Assembly: GCA_018830045.1 (NCBI GenBank)
Contig: JAHJTF010000024.1
Location: 1-40,473 of the forward strand
Length of the DNA: 40,473 bases
Direction: 5' to 3'
DNA from: Patescibacteria group bacterium
GTDB lineage: Bacteria > Patescibacteriota > Microgenomatia > UBA1400 > PJMF01
Shown: one piece after another, positions 7,580 to 14,414 of the stretch
Layout: every line of letters starts with the position of its first letter
Numbering within the stretch: the stretch's first letter is position 1
Made by a program: the position numbers and the translations under genes
Notes under the pieces: model-generated
The model's input: the letters and a program-made list of their open reading frames with translations, nothing else
What the model was told of the DNA's origin: nothing
The model's database searches: none

Positions 7580-8052
7580 TCTCGATATGATTTTTTGATC
7601 TCCTTGGCTAATTTAGCTAGTTTTTCATCATCAGCACGCTTTGAGTCATTGGAACAAAGAAATCCGGGGTAATACTCAAAGTAGTCATTCATTGTTTTAC
7701 TTTCAATATTAGCCCATTTGCTCATGTCTTTGGTTCCATGCATGGGAAAAAGTTTGCTGTGAAGGTGATCGACTCCAAAACCTTCAAAAAACATGCCAGT
7801 TCGTCTCACGTCTTCAAAATAGTTATCTAAAATATTAGCAACTTTTTTAGTAGCTAAAATTAAGTCTGACAAAACTTGGTCATCTTGAATAAAAGCGTAG
7901 CTGTTATAGTGAGTTTTTGGAATGACCACGGTAAATCCCCAAGTATTGGGAAAAATTGATAAAAAAGCCATGTGAGTTTTATTCTCCCAGATCACATGAG
8001 CTGGCATTTTTTTTGCGGCTATTTGACAAAAAATACAATTTTTATGTTCCAT
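7576..8052 (-). CDS. HIT-family hydrolase or nucleotidyltransferase
   Basis: 158-aa histidine-triad protein. It starts with CIFCQIAAKKMPAHV, whose Cys pair (C6, C9) with H48 and a triad His commonly binds zinc in this family. The triad itself reads DHLHSKLFPMHG: H96 and the nucleophile H98 are present, but the third His is replaced by K100. HIT proteins split nucleoside phosphoramidates or dinucleotides, forming a nucleotidyl-His intermediate. The Lys variant with KLFPMHG resembles a recognised HIT subgroup, so activity is likely; the substrate is unknown. Its start overlaps the end of the DHH-like gene by 11 bases, indicating translational coupling. Confidence 0.88.
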   Translation of the reverse strand: MEHKNCIFCQIAAKKMPAHVIWENKTHMAFLSIFPNTWGFTVVIPKTHYNSYAFIQDDQVLSDLILATKKVANILDNYFEDVRRTGMFFEGFGVDHLHSKLFPMHGTKDMSKWANIESKTMNDYFEYYPGFLCSNDSKRADDEKLAKLAKEIKKSYRD

Positions 8053-8917
8053 AGATTTTTTTAACTAAAGTTATTACTTGTTCTAAAGATAGGGGGCTGG
8101 GTTTTTGATTTTTATGTTTTTCTGAACCATTAATTAGCATTTTGCCACTTGGATGATAATACCAAGTGCCAGCAGAGTCTGTTTTCAAAATTTCTTCCCA
8201 AAGAGGTCTAAGATCGAGATCAATGTCTGGTCTTGTTTTAATTCTAATGTGTCCTCTAGCAGAGTCTTTTCTAATTACCATAACAGAGCCATATTTTTGA
8301 GCTAATTTTAGGGTGTTGTCATTCCTAGTTTTTACAGCCATGCAGGTACCGGCGTTAATTTGAAAATATTGAGCCTTAGTTTTTAAGATTTTTTCAGCTT
8401 TAATTTGTTGTTTCAGTGAAGAATAGACTCCCTCAATACATAAAAAACCAAAATGAAGCTGAGAATCATCGTTGTGGAGTTCGATAGATTCTATTCCCCG
8501 AATAATCTCGTGTAACATAAAGTTATATCGCAGGTGATTTGATTCCGGCCAAAAAAGTTCTCCAAAATGATCAATGTCAGTTACAAATTCAACCAAGAAC
8601 TGTAAAGATTTATCTTGTTGTAGTTCAGGATGAAGTTGGCAGAGATAATCATAAACTAAAGAAGCAGCACTGCTGTGGTCATGACCCCTTGATGGTTGAT
8701 GATGATCAAAATTTCCTAAACCGGTATCAACATGCATTACGTCTGAGGGAGAGATTTCTTTTTGACTTAGTTCTGCTTCTGAAATTTTATCTCCTGGGTT
8801 CACAAAAGCAAATTTTGCGTCACCATAGTGTTGAGAATCAAAAGTTTTTAATAACCAAGCGGCGCAAATTGCGTCTAAGTCTGGGGCATGATGAGTAACA
8901 ATTAGTTTTCTAGTCAT
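8042..8917 (-). CDS. DHH-like phosphoesterase
   Basis: 291-aa protein. The N-terminus THHAPDLDAICAAWLL (H9, H10, D13, D15) and the later block HVDTGLGNFDHHQ are the metal-binding motifs of DHH-type phosphoesterases, a group that includes exonucleases, oligoribonucleases, cyclic-dinucleotide hydrolases and the MYG1 family. VTDIDHFGE adds another candidate metal Asp. The C-terminal third, with WYYHPSGKMLINGS, does not look like a standard DHHA1 domain, so the substrate remains open. The frame reaches a TTG at 8944, but ATG 8917 fits the motif position and has a TATACT 7 bases upstream. The HIT gene follows with an 11-base overlap. The region just upstream is highly structured (8926-9018). Confidence 0.75.
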   Translation of the reverse strand: MTRKLIVTHHAPDLDAICAAWLLKTFDSQHYGDAKFAFVNPGDKISEAELSQKEISPSDVMHVDTGLGNFDHHQPSRGHDHSSAASLVYDYLCQLHPELQQDKSLQFLVEFVTDIDHFGELFWPESNHLRYNFMLHEIIRGIESIELHNDDSQLHFGFLCIEGVYSSLKQQIKAEKILKTKAQYFQINAGTCMAVKTRNDNTLKLAQKYGSVMVIRKDSARGHIRIKTRPDIDLDLRPLWEEILKTDSAGTWYYHPSGKMLINGSEKHKNQKPSPLSLEQVITLVKKIYGT

Positions 8918-8924
8918 GAACTGG

Positions 8925-8930
8925 AGTATA
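8925..8930 (-). promoter_or_regulatory. Possible -10 box of the DHH-like gene (leaderless)
   Basis: TATACT on the minus strand ends 7 bases before the ATG at 8917. TTGTGG at 8949-8954 lies 18 bases upstream as a weak -35. If used, the mRNA begins at or next to the start codon. Confidence 0.4.
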
Positions 8931-8934
8931 CAAC

Positions 8935-8997
8935 AAAAAAGCAACTCACCACAAAAGTCTTCACTCTATTTAAGTTGAGACCAGTTGTAGTGAGTTG
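8935..8997 (-). terminator. Intrinsic terminator or attenuator before the DHH-like gene
   Basis: On the minus strand a 13-base-pair stem (8985-8997 with 8942-8954) encloses a 30-base loop and is followed by C and six T. The only non-Watson-Crick position is a U-G pair in minus-strand RNA and would be a C-A mismatch in plus-strand RNA, so the structure fits minus-strand transcription. It could end the proS/DUF4258 transcript or act as an attenuator. Confidence 0.65.
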
Positions 8998-9021
8998 TTC
9001 CCTCACCGGGTTGTATACATT

Positions 9022-9049
9022 AATATATGCTATGTTATAAAAAAATCAA
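9022..9049 (-). promoter_or_regulatory. Possible promoter upstream of the hairpin
   Basis: TTGATT (9044-9049) and TATATT (9022-9027) on the minus strand with a 16-base spacer. The predicted start is near 9016, inside a GTATAC palindrome, and would produce a structured leader of about 100 bases ahead of the DHH-like gene. Confidence 0.4.
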
Positions 9050-9076
9050 AGCAGTAAAAAGGATTGAGTAAGCCGT

Positions 9077-9439
9077 TTATAATTTTTTCTTCTCAAGAAG
9101 GATATTTTTAATATGGGATAAAATAATTTTTGCAATTTTTGCAATAATTTTCAATGGCAGGGTAATAATTTGCCACATGAGCGGCACTGGGTCATCTTCT
9201 CCCCTCACCCAAATAGAAATAACCAGCCATTTTTTTTGGTCATCAAGATATTTGCCCATTACATGGATGGTGCGATTGTCTAACGTGCGAATAAATTTCA
9301 TCTGGTTGGGTTTATCACTGGGCAAAGTTTTTTCAGGATGAGTTAACACTAGCGCCACTTGATGTTGAGAAATAGCGCGTAGCCTCAGTCTATCTAATGC
9401 ATGATCGGTAAAAATCAAATTTTGATAGTATTTATCCAT
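9077..9439 (-). CDS. DUF4258-like small protein with hydrophobic tail
   Basis: 120-aa protein. Residues about 10-80 (FTDHALDRLRLRAIS, then a V-rich strand pattern with KFIRTLDNRTIHVMGKY and WLVISIWVRGEDD) resemble the DUF4258 fold, a small alpha/beta domain related to RelE-type toxins but usually of unknown function. The last 35 residues (PLMWQIITLPLKII onward) are hydrophobic with regular lysines, suggesting an amphipathic or membrane-bound helix. The ATG overlaps the end of proS by 8 bases, so it is translationally coupled to prolyl-tRNA synthetase. No antitoxin-like partner is adjacent, so a toxin role is not supported. Confidence 0.55.
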   Translation of the reverse strand: MDKYYQNLIFTDHALDRLRLRAISQHQVALVLTHPEKTLPSDKPNQMKFIRTLDNRTIHVMGKYLDDQKKWLVISIWVRGEDDPVPLMWQIITLPLKIIAKIAKIILSHIKNILLEKKKL

Positions 9440-11135
9440 TGGTTTTTAATCTTTTTATCACCTCTTCTACTTCCAGCAGTTCTGTTTCTGTTTTAGTTCT
9501 ATGTTTATACTCAACTTTATCTTTAGTTCTGTTTGAAACGACTAATCTCACTGGAATACCAATTAAATCAGCATCGGCAAATTTCGCGCCAGCACTTTCA
9601 TCACGGTCATCCCACAAAACTTCAACTCCAACCTCACTCAACTGCTGGTAAACATTTTGACCTTGTTTCTCTGCTCCATCAAGTGAGACTAGATGAGCAT
9701 GGAAAGGCGCCACGACGTCTGGCCAAATAATGCCTTTTTCATCATGATGTTTTTCAATAATTGCAGCCATGGTGCGGCCAATCCCAATTCCATAACAACC
9801 CATGTAATATGGTTTTTCTTGACCGTCTTGATCGGTAAAGGTAGCGCCTGACATTAATTTGGTGTAGTGATACCCAAGTTGAAAAATGTTTCCGACTTCT
9901 ATACCGTGTTTTTCAATTAATTTGCCCTGACCATCTTTGGCGAGAAATCCATCTTGCGCCATGGCAACATCGCCCTCAATTTCATGCTTGAAGTCTCGTC
10001 CATAATTTACATTAAAACTGTCAGTAGTTTTTTCTTTTTGTCCACCAATAAAGTTTCTGACAGTTCTCAATGAGTCGTCAGCCACATAGATGACGTTCTC
10101 ATGGCCCCAAGAATGAACATAGCCAGTTTTAGTACCAATTTTATTCAAGTCTTCCTCAGAGGCATCTTCTAATTGATGCACGGTTAAGTTTGGCTGTTTG
10201 TTTAAGAGGTGTTGGAGCTTGATTGGGTTGACGTCAAGATCACCTCTAATGGTGACGATAATTAACTCACTCCGATCTGTTTTATAAACTACATTTTTTA
10301 AGAAGTGACTCTCGTCTTTGTCATAATGTTTAACATTATCAGCCATGGTTTGCACCCATTCAGGTTGATCAATGATTTCAAACTTTTTTATTTCTTCATT
10401 GGGATTGATTTCGTTGAGTTTAAACTCGGCCACATCTTCATGAGCCGCGTAGCTTTTGTCTGCGCAAACAAAAAATCTACCTTCGCCTAGCTCACATTCT
10501 GTCTGAAACTCATGGCAGTATTCTCCCCCAATATAGCCATTATCAGCCGCAACCATGAGAGTTTTTAATCCTAGGCGCTCAAAAATCTTGCTGTAAGTTT
10601 TGGCCATCAAGTCATACTCGCGCTTAAAGTCGTTTTCATCTGCATGAAAAGAGTAAGCGTCCTTCATAGTGAACTCTCTGACTCGCAGGAGTCCTCCTCT
10701 GGAGCGTAGCTCATCACGAAACTTAGTTGAAAATTGATAGACATTAAAAGGTAAATCACGATAGCTAAGCTGAAAACGCCTCACTAGGTCAACAAACATT
10801 TCCTCTGCTGTGCCACCCAGAGCAAATTGTGCTCCGCGCCTATCTTCTAGGGTGGTGAGCTCAAATCCTGCGGAGTTAGTGCGATTAGTCTCTTTCCAGA
10901 GTTCCAAAGGATGTAAAATCGGGGTAATCATCTCTTGAGCGCCTGCTCTATCCATCTCTTCCTTAATAACCCGCTTGATTTTCTCATGCACCCGCCAACC
11001 CAGTGGTAAAAAGTAATATCTACCAGCAGTTGATTCGCGGATAAAACCACCTTTAGTTAAGTAGTAATGACTCGCAAATTTAGTATCTTTATTTTTATCT
11101 TTGGTGGCTTTGCCAAAAAGTTGTGAATATTTCAT
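9432..11135 (-). CDS. proS: Prolyl-tRNA synthetase, bacterial type
   Basis: 567-aa class II synthetase that charges tRNA-Pro. The N-terminal catalytic core includes GGFIRESTAGRYYFLPLG and the motif 2 region FRDELRSRGGLLRVREFTMKDAY. A long insertion of about 180 residues (about 220-400, containing GDLDVNPIKLQ and GYVHSWGHENVIYVADDS) matches the YbaK-like editing domain of bacterial ProRS. The C-terminal anticodon-binding domain follows motif 3 (MGCYGIGIGRTMAAIIEK). The length is close to the E. coli enzyme. A strong Shine-Dalgarno sequence AAGGAG lies 5 bases before the ATG, 12 bases after the prs stop, so translation is canonical within a prs-proS-DUF4258 unit. Confidence 0.95.
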   Translation of the reverse strand: MKYSQLFGKATKDKNKDTKFASHYYLTKGGFIRESTAGRYYFLPLGWRVHEKIKRVIKEEMDRAGAQEMITPILHPLELWKETNRTNSAGFELTTLEDRRGAQFALGGTAEEMFVDLVRRFQLSYRDLPFNVYQFSTKFRDELRSRGGLLRVREFTMKDAYSFHADENDFKREYDLMAKTYSKIFERLGLKTLMVAADNGYIGGEYCHEFQTECELGEGRFFVCADKSYAAHEDVAEFKLNEINPNEEIKKFEIIDQPEWVQTMADNVKHYDKDESHFLKNVVYKTDRSELIIVTIRGDLDVNPIKLQHLLNKQPNLTVHQLEDASEEDLNKIGTKTGYVHSWGHENVIYVADDSLRTVRNFIGGQKEKTTDSFNVNYGRDFKHEIEGDVAMAQDGFLAKDGQGKLIEKHGIEVGNIFQLGYHYTKLMSGATFTDQDGQEKPYYMGCYGIGIGRTMAAIIEKHHDEKGIIWPDVVAPFHAHLVSLDGAEKQGQNVYQQLSEVGVEVLWDDRDESAGAKFADADLIGIPVRLVVSNRTKDKVEYKHRTKTETELLEVEEVIKRLKTNG

Positions 11136-11147
11136 AGTTTCTCCTTT

Positions 11148-12044
11148 TTACATCCAATCTCTAAGCGCAGTTGCAAATAATTCGGCACAATCAATTACCG
11201 TGACCTTATCGGGTAAGTGTGGATGATGAATTGAATTAGTAATTATAATGGTATCAACCATGGGGGTATTAAGTTTAGATTGAGCATCGGCGGCAAATAA
11301 ACCATGGGTAACTAAAAAATGAACTTTGTTTGCTCCTGATTTTTTCAAAATTTCAGCTGCTTCTACGACGGTGCCGCCAGAAACACTGACATCATCAAAA
11401 ACCAAGACAGTTTTATCATTTACATCTCCATGAAGCTCCATCTGAGTAATTTCACCAGTTTGAAGATCACGATGTTTGTCGATATTCACCCAATCGACGC
11501 CTAAAGACTCAGCAAATTGCCAGGCTCTCTTGAGCCCTCCAAAATCTGGGCTAGCGACAACAGTTTCTGTTAAGTCGTAAGTATTTTTTGCAAATTTAGT
11601 AAATAAATCCAGAGCTGACAAGTGATGAGTCGGGATAGAGAAAAACCCAGCAATACTGGTGTTATGAACATCTAGGATGAAAACTCGTTTGACATAACTG
11701 GTGGAAACTAGGTTGGCCACTACTTTGGCTGAGAGGGGCTCTCCTTCTTTAAAGACTTTGTCTTGGAGCGAATAACCGTACCAAGGAATGACGGCGTTAA
11801 TATGTCGAGCTCCCATTCTTTCTAGCGCATCAGTTAGTAATAAAAATTCCATAATATACTCATCAACTGGTTGGGAAAAGGATTGAACCAAAATAACGCT
11901 TTCACCTTGAACGTTGTCAAGAATTTCAATTTGTTTCTCGTCATTAGCATATTTACTGATTTTTACTTTCACTAAATCTATATTTAATAGTTTGGCCAAA
12001 CTTTGAGCCAGGGGTAAGTTGGAGGATCCAGAGATTAGTTTCAT
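11148..12044 (-). CDS. prs: Ribose-phosphate pyrophosphokinase (PRPP synthetase)
   Basis: 298-aa enzyme making PRPP from ribose 5-phosphate and ATP for nucleotide synthesis. The N-terminus MKLISGSSNLPLAQSLAKLL and the block KYANDEKQIEI are typical. PWYGYSLQDK matches the family's PYxxYxRQD region with Arg replaced by Leu. The PRPP-binding loop is DDVSVSGGT (217-225) rather than the usual DDxxxTGGT. It is about 15-20 residues shorter than bacterial enzymes and may be closer to the simpler archaeal type without allosteric control (inference). The promoter-like TGT-TACAAT ends 7 bases before the ATG; there is no Shine-Dalgarno sequence. Confidence 0.85.
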   Translation of the reverse strand: MKLISGSSNLPLAQSLAKLLNIDLVKVKISKYANDEKQIEILDNVQGESVILVQSFSQPVDEYIMEFLLLTDALERMGARHINAVIPWYGYSLQDKVFKEGEPLSAKVVANLVSTSYVKRVFILDVHNTSIAGFFSIPTHHLSALDLFTKFAKNTYDLTETVVASPDFGGLKRAWQFAESLGVDWVNIDKHRDLQTGEITQMELHGDVNDKTVLVFDDVSVSGGTVVEAAEILKKSGANKVHFLVTHGLFAADAQSKLNTPMVDTIIITNSIHHPHLPDKVTVIDCAELFATALRDWM

Positions 12045-12051
12045 GATTGAT

Positions 12052-12060
12052 ATTGTAACA
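12052..12060 (-). promoter_or_regulatory. Extended -10 promoter of prs-proS (leaderless)
   Basis: TGT followed by TACAAT on the minus strand, ending 7 bases before the prs ATG. No good -35, as expected for an extended -10 promoter. It lies in the 56-base gap after the methyltransferase gene. Confidence 0.5.
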
Positions 12061-12100
12061 GTTATGGAAAGTTATTGGCTAGAACTGGTTGCTTTGACAG

Positions 12101-12853
12101 CTACGCTTTGACAGCCACCATAGTGATTACGCCAAAATTTGGTGGTAATGGCAGGTGATCAGCCAAACAGGGCGACCACTGCGATCTTGATGAACTAGGG
12201 ATATAGTAATTTTCTTGGGTGATTTTAAAATCTTTGAGCAGTGAGTGAAGTTTTTGGGTTGTATAGATTTGCATAAAATCTGTCTGAACATATTTTTTAG
12301 CTACTGGGACAGTCAGGAGCAGTCTGCCCTTGGGTTTTAGAAGCGCTAGCATTTTTTGGAGAGCTTTTTTATCAGAGCTTTTTGTATCGCTTTTACCATA
12401 GATCGTATCTAGGCCGATATGCTCAAGGGTGGAGATGCAAGTAATTACATCAAATTGATTGGGCTTGAGTTGAGTCTGGCAAATATCTTCTTTTTTAAAA
12501 GAAAAGTTGGGGTGAGTTAATTCATACGGACGCATATCAATCCCAGTGACGTTAAAACCCAACGAAGCAAGTTGGATGGGCAAGATGGTTTCACAACAAC
12601 CCACATCTAGAATTTTTTTATTGATTGATTTTGGTAAATGTTGAAATATAAAAGGATTTTCTATTACTCTTTCATTGATATCTAGCTGGCTGAATTTTTT
12701 TCTCCAAGCTGGAGTCACATACATAATGCTTGAGAAAGGTTTAATTCCCATGAGCTGGGCAAGAGGTGTTGTTGTGAGTTGATAGGCAATTGGTGCAGTA
12801 ATAGGAAAAGGTCGGCGCGGTTGATAGAAGATTTTTCTAAATAGATTAAACAC
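12101..12853 (-). CDS. Class I SAM-dependent methyltransferase
   Basis: 250-aa protein with a Rossmann-type methyltransferase core. The SAM-binding motif I is ILDVGCCETILPIQLASLG, motif II ends in GIDMR, and FDVITCISTLEHIG followed by LLKPKGRLLLTVPV are the post-motif strands of the Methyltransf_11/25 type. The CC in place of the second Gly of the motif is unusual. The N-terminal 75 residues are not recognised. The start overlaps the end of the GT4 gene by 8 bases, so it may modify the same glycan or envelope component; the substrate is unknown. Confidence 0.8.
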   Translation of the reverse strand: MFNLFRKIFYQPRRPFPITAPIAYQLTTTPLAQLMGIKPFSSIMYVTPAWRKKFSQLDINERVIENPFIFQHLPKSINKKILDVGCCETILPIQLASLGFNVTGIDMRPYELTHPNFSFKKEDICQTQLKPNQFDVITCISTLEHIGLDTIYGKSDTKSSDKKALQKMLALLKPKGRLLLTVPVAKKYVQTDFMQIYTTQKLHSLLKDFKITQENYYIPSSSRSQWSPCLADHLPLPPNFGVITMVAVKA

Positions 12854-14024
12854 ACAAAGATTGTATCAGGTCTAGGGTTTGCTGCTGCATATGAGTTTGC
12901 TCAAACTTTTTAAGTGCGATTTTTCTACCCCTTCTGCCAAGTTTTTGGGCCAAATCAGAGTTTAAAAGCAATAGGTTTATTTTTTGACATAAATCATCTG
13001 GGTGATGGGGGTTGAAAAACAAACCAGTTTTTTTGTCAATTACAATCTCTTGCTGAGGTCCAGCTCCAGTAGTGATGATTGGTATTCCAGCCATCATGGC
13101 TTCAATAGTGGTTATGCCAAAGCCCTCCATCTCCCAGGCTGAGGGAAAAACAAACACTTCGCTGACTGCTAGAATAGCTGTCTTATTTGTCTCTGACACA
13201 AAGCCAGTGAAAGTCACCCGATCATTAATTTTTAATTTTTTAGCTAAGTTTTGGTAAATAATTTTTTCTGGACCTGTGCCAATAATAATCAACTGAAGAT
13301 TTTTTTGTTTAAGTTTGGCAAAAGCTTTAAGTAAAACATCTACCTCTTTTTCAACTGTTAGTCTGCCGACAAAAGTAATCAATTTTTTCAAACCCAGACG
13401 TTGATTTTTTTTCCAAGTCCTGCCTCTTTTTTTAATCAGCTTTAGCTTTTTATCGGTTATACAAGGAGTGCCTGGATAAATGGTTGAGATTTTATTATGA
13501 GAAACAGAAGTGTTTGCTAACAAAGAAGCTCGTGAGTGTTGAGAGATAGTTGCCACTTGATCGGGAAAAGAACTAGCTAAAAAATAAATTATTTTAGGTA
13601 AACCAAAGTTTCGTTTAAAAACTGCCGCAACTGGTCCGTATTCTAGCCAAATTATTTTTAAACCCAAGAGTTTGAAAAACGGCGAAAAAACCAATCTCTC
13701 TGTAAAGCCAGGAGTATAAACGATGACTTGATCAAATTTTTTATTTAGGTCAGAGAGAATTTCTATTACCCAGATTATTGCCAATGGAGCTTGAAAAAAA
13801 AATTTAACTGCACCTCGCAGATTGCCAATCAAATCTAATCTAAATGGTAGATTAATGATGCTAAATTGTTTTTTATAATTAGTAGAGATCTGATGATTAA
13901 AGGTTGCAAGATAGATAGAAAAACCTTGTTGAGATAGAAATTCTAAATTTGAAAGTAAGTACTGTTCGCCTCCGCCAAAGCCAGGACTATCGAGAATAGA
14001 AAAAATTGCTATTTTAGACTTCAT
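12846..14024 (-). CDS. GT4-family glycosyltransferase
   Basis: 392-aa GT-B fold glycosyltransferase. The N-terminal glycine-rich FGGGEQYLLSNLEFL is the acceptor-side loop. VGRLTVEKEVDVLLKAFAKL and LIIIGTGPEK mark the start of the C-terminal nucleotide-sugar domain, and EMEGFGITTIEAMMAG carries the conserved E-x7-E of family GT4. The role is transfer of a sugar from an activated donor to a lipid or glycan at the inner membrane face; donor and acceptor are not predictable. It overlaps the riboflavin kinase gene by 4 bases (ATGA) and the methyltransferase by 8 bases, so it sits in the secA operon. Confidence 0.88.
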   Translation of the reverse strand: MKSKIAIFSILDSPGFGGGEQYLLSNLEFLSQQGFSIYLATFNHQISTNYKKQFSIINLPFRLDLIGNLRGAVKFFFQAPLAIIWVIEILSDLNKKFDQVIVYTPGFTERLVFSPFFKLLGLKIIWLEYGPVAAVFKRNFGLPKIIYFLASSFPDQVATISQHSRASLLANTSVSHNKISTIYPGTPCITDKKLKLIKKRGRTWKKNQRLGLKKLITFVGRLTVEKEVDVLLKAFAKLKQKNLQLIIIGTGPEKIIYQNLAKKLKINDRVTFTGFVSETNKTAILAVSEVFVFPSAWEMEGFGITTIEAMMAGIPIITTGAGPQQEIVIDKKTGLFFNPHHPDDLCQKINLLLLNSDLAQKLGRRGRKIALKKFEQTHMQQQTLDLIQSLCV

Positions 14025-14413
14025 GCTTGAAGTAACTTCAAACCTTGCTGTTTATCTTTTTCTAGTTGTTTTTTTAAAACATTCAGGTCTGAGATGTCTT
14101 GTGGAGGTCGAATAAATGCTAGGAGCCTAACTTCTAGGATGTGATCATAAATAGTTTGATCAAAATGATAAATATAGACCTCGAAGATATTGGTTTTCTC
14201 GCCCAAAATGTATCGTGGTCCAAAGTAGGCTAAGCAGTTTAGGTTTTGGTATCGACTCTTATCTTTAAAATAAACATCGCATCGGCCAGCATAAACCCCG
14301 GGTTTAAGGGCCGTTTCCCTGGGAGTTCGGTCAAGATTGGCAGTGGGAAAACCTAGTTTACGACCATTTTTTTGACCAGAGATGACTTTTCCAGAAAAAA
14401 TGAAAGGTTGCAT
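14021..14413 (-). CDS. Stand-alone riboflavin kinase
   Basis: 130-aa protein equivalent to the C-terminal half of bacterial RibF. The family signature GRKLGFPTANL (residues 17-27), KPGVYAG, and FEVYIYHF...VRLLAFIRP are all visible. It converts riboflavin to FMN. Most bacteria have a bifunctional RibF with an N-terminal FAD synthetase domain; that domain is absent here, and only 1 base separates this start from the secA stop, so it was not lost by a local frameshift. FAD would have to come from another gene or not be made. It could be named ribF-like or rfk. Confidence 0.88.
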   Translation of the reverse strand: MQPFIFSGKVISGQKNGRKLGFPTANLDRTPRETALKPGVYAGRCDVYFKDKSRYQNLNCLAYFGPRYILGEKTNIFEVYIYHFDQTIYDHILEVRLLAFIRPPQDISDLNVLKKQLEKDKQQGLKLLQA

Positions 14414-14414
14414 A

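Noticed and set aside
8918..9018. T-box riboswitch before the DHH-like gene
   Set aside because: The terminator/competing-hairpin layout is similar, but the conserved T-box sequence AGGGUGGNACCGCG and a Stem I specifier loop are absent, and the gene is not a synthetase or amino acid gene.
9077..9439. Toxin of a toxin-antitoxin pair
   Set aside because: Fold similarity only; the neighbours are proS and a DHH-like gene, no antitoxin-sized partner, and it is coupled to an essential gene.
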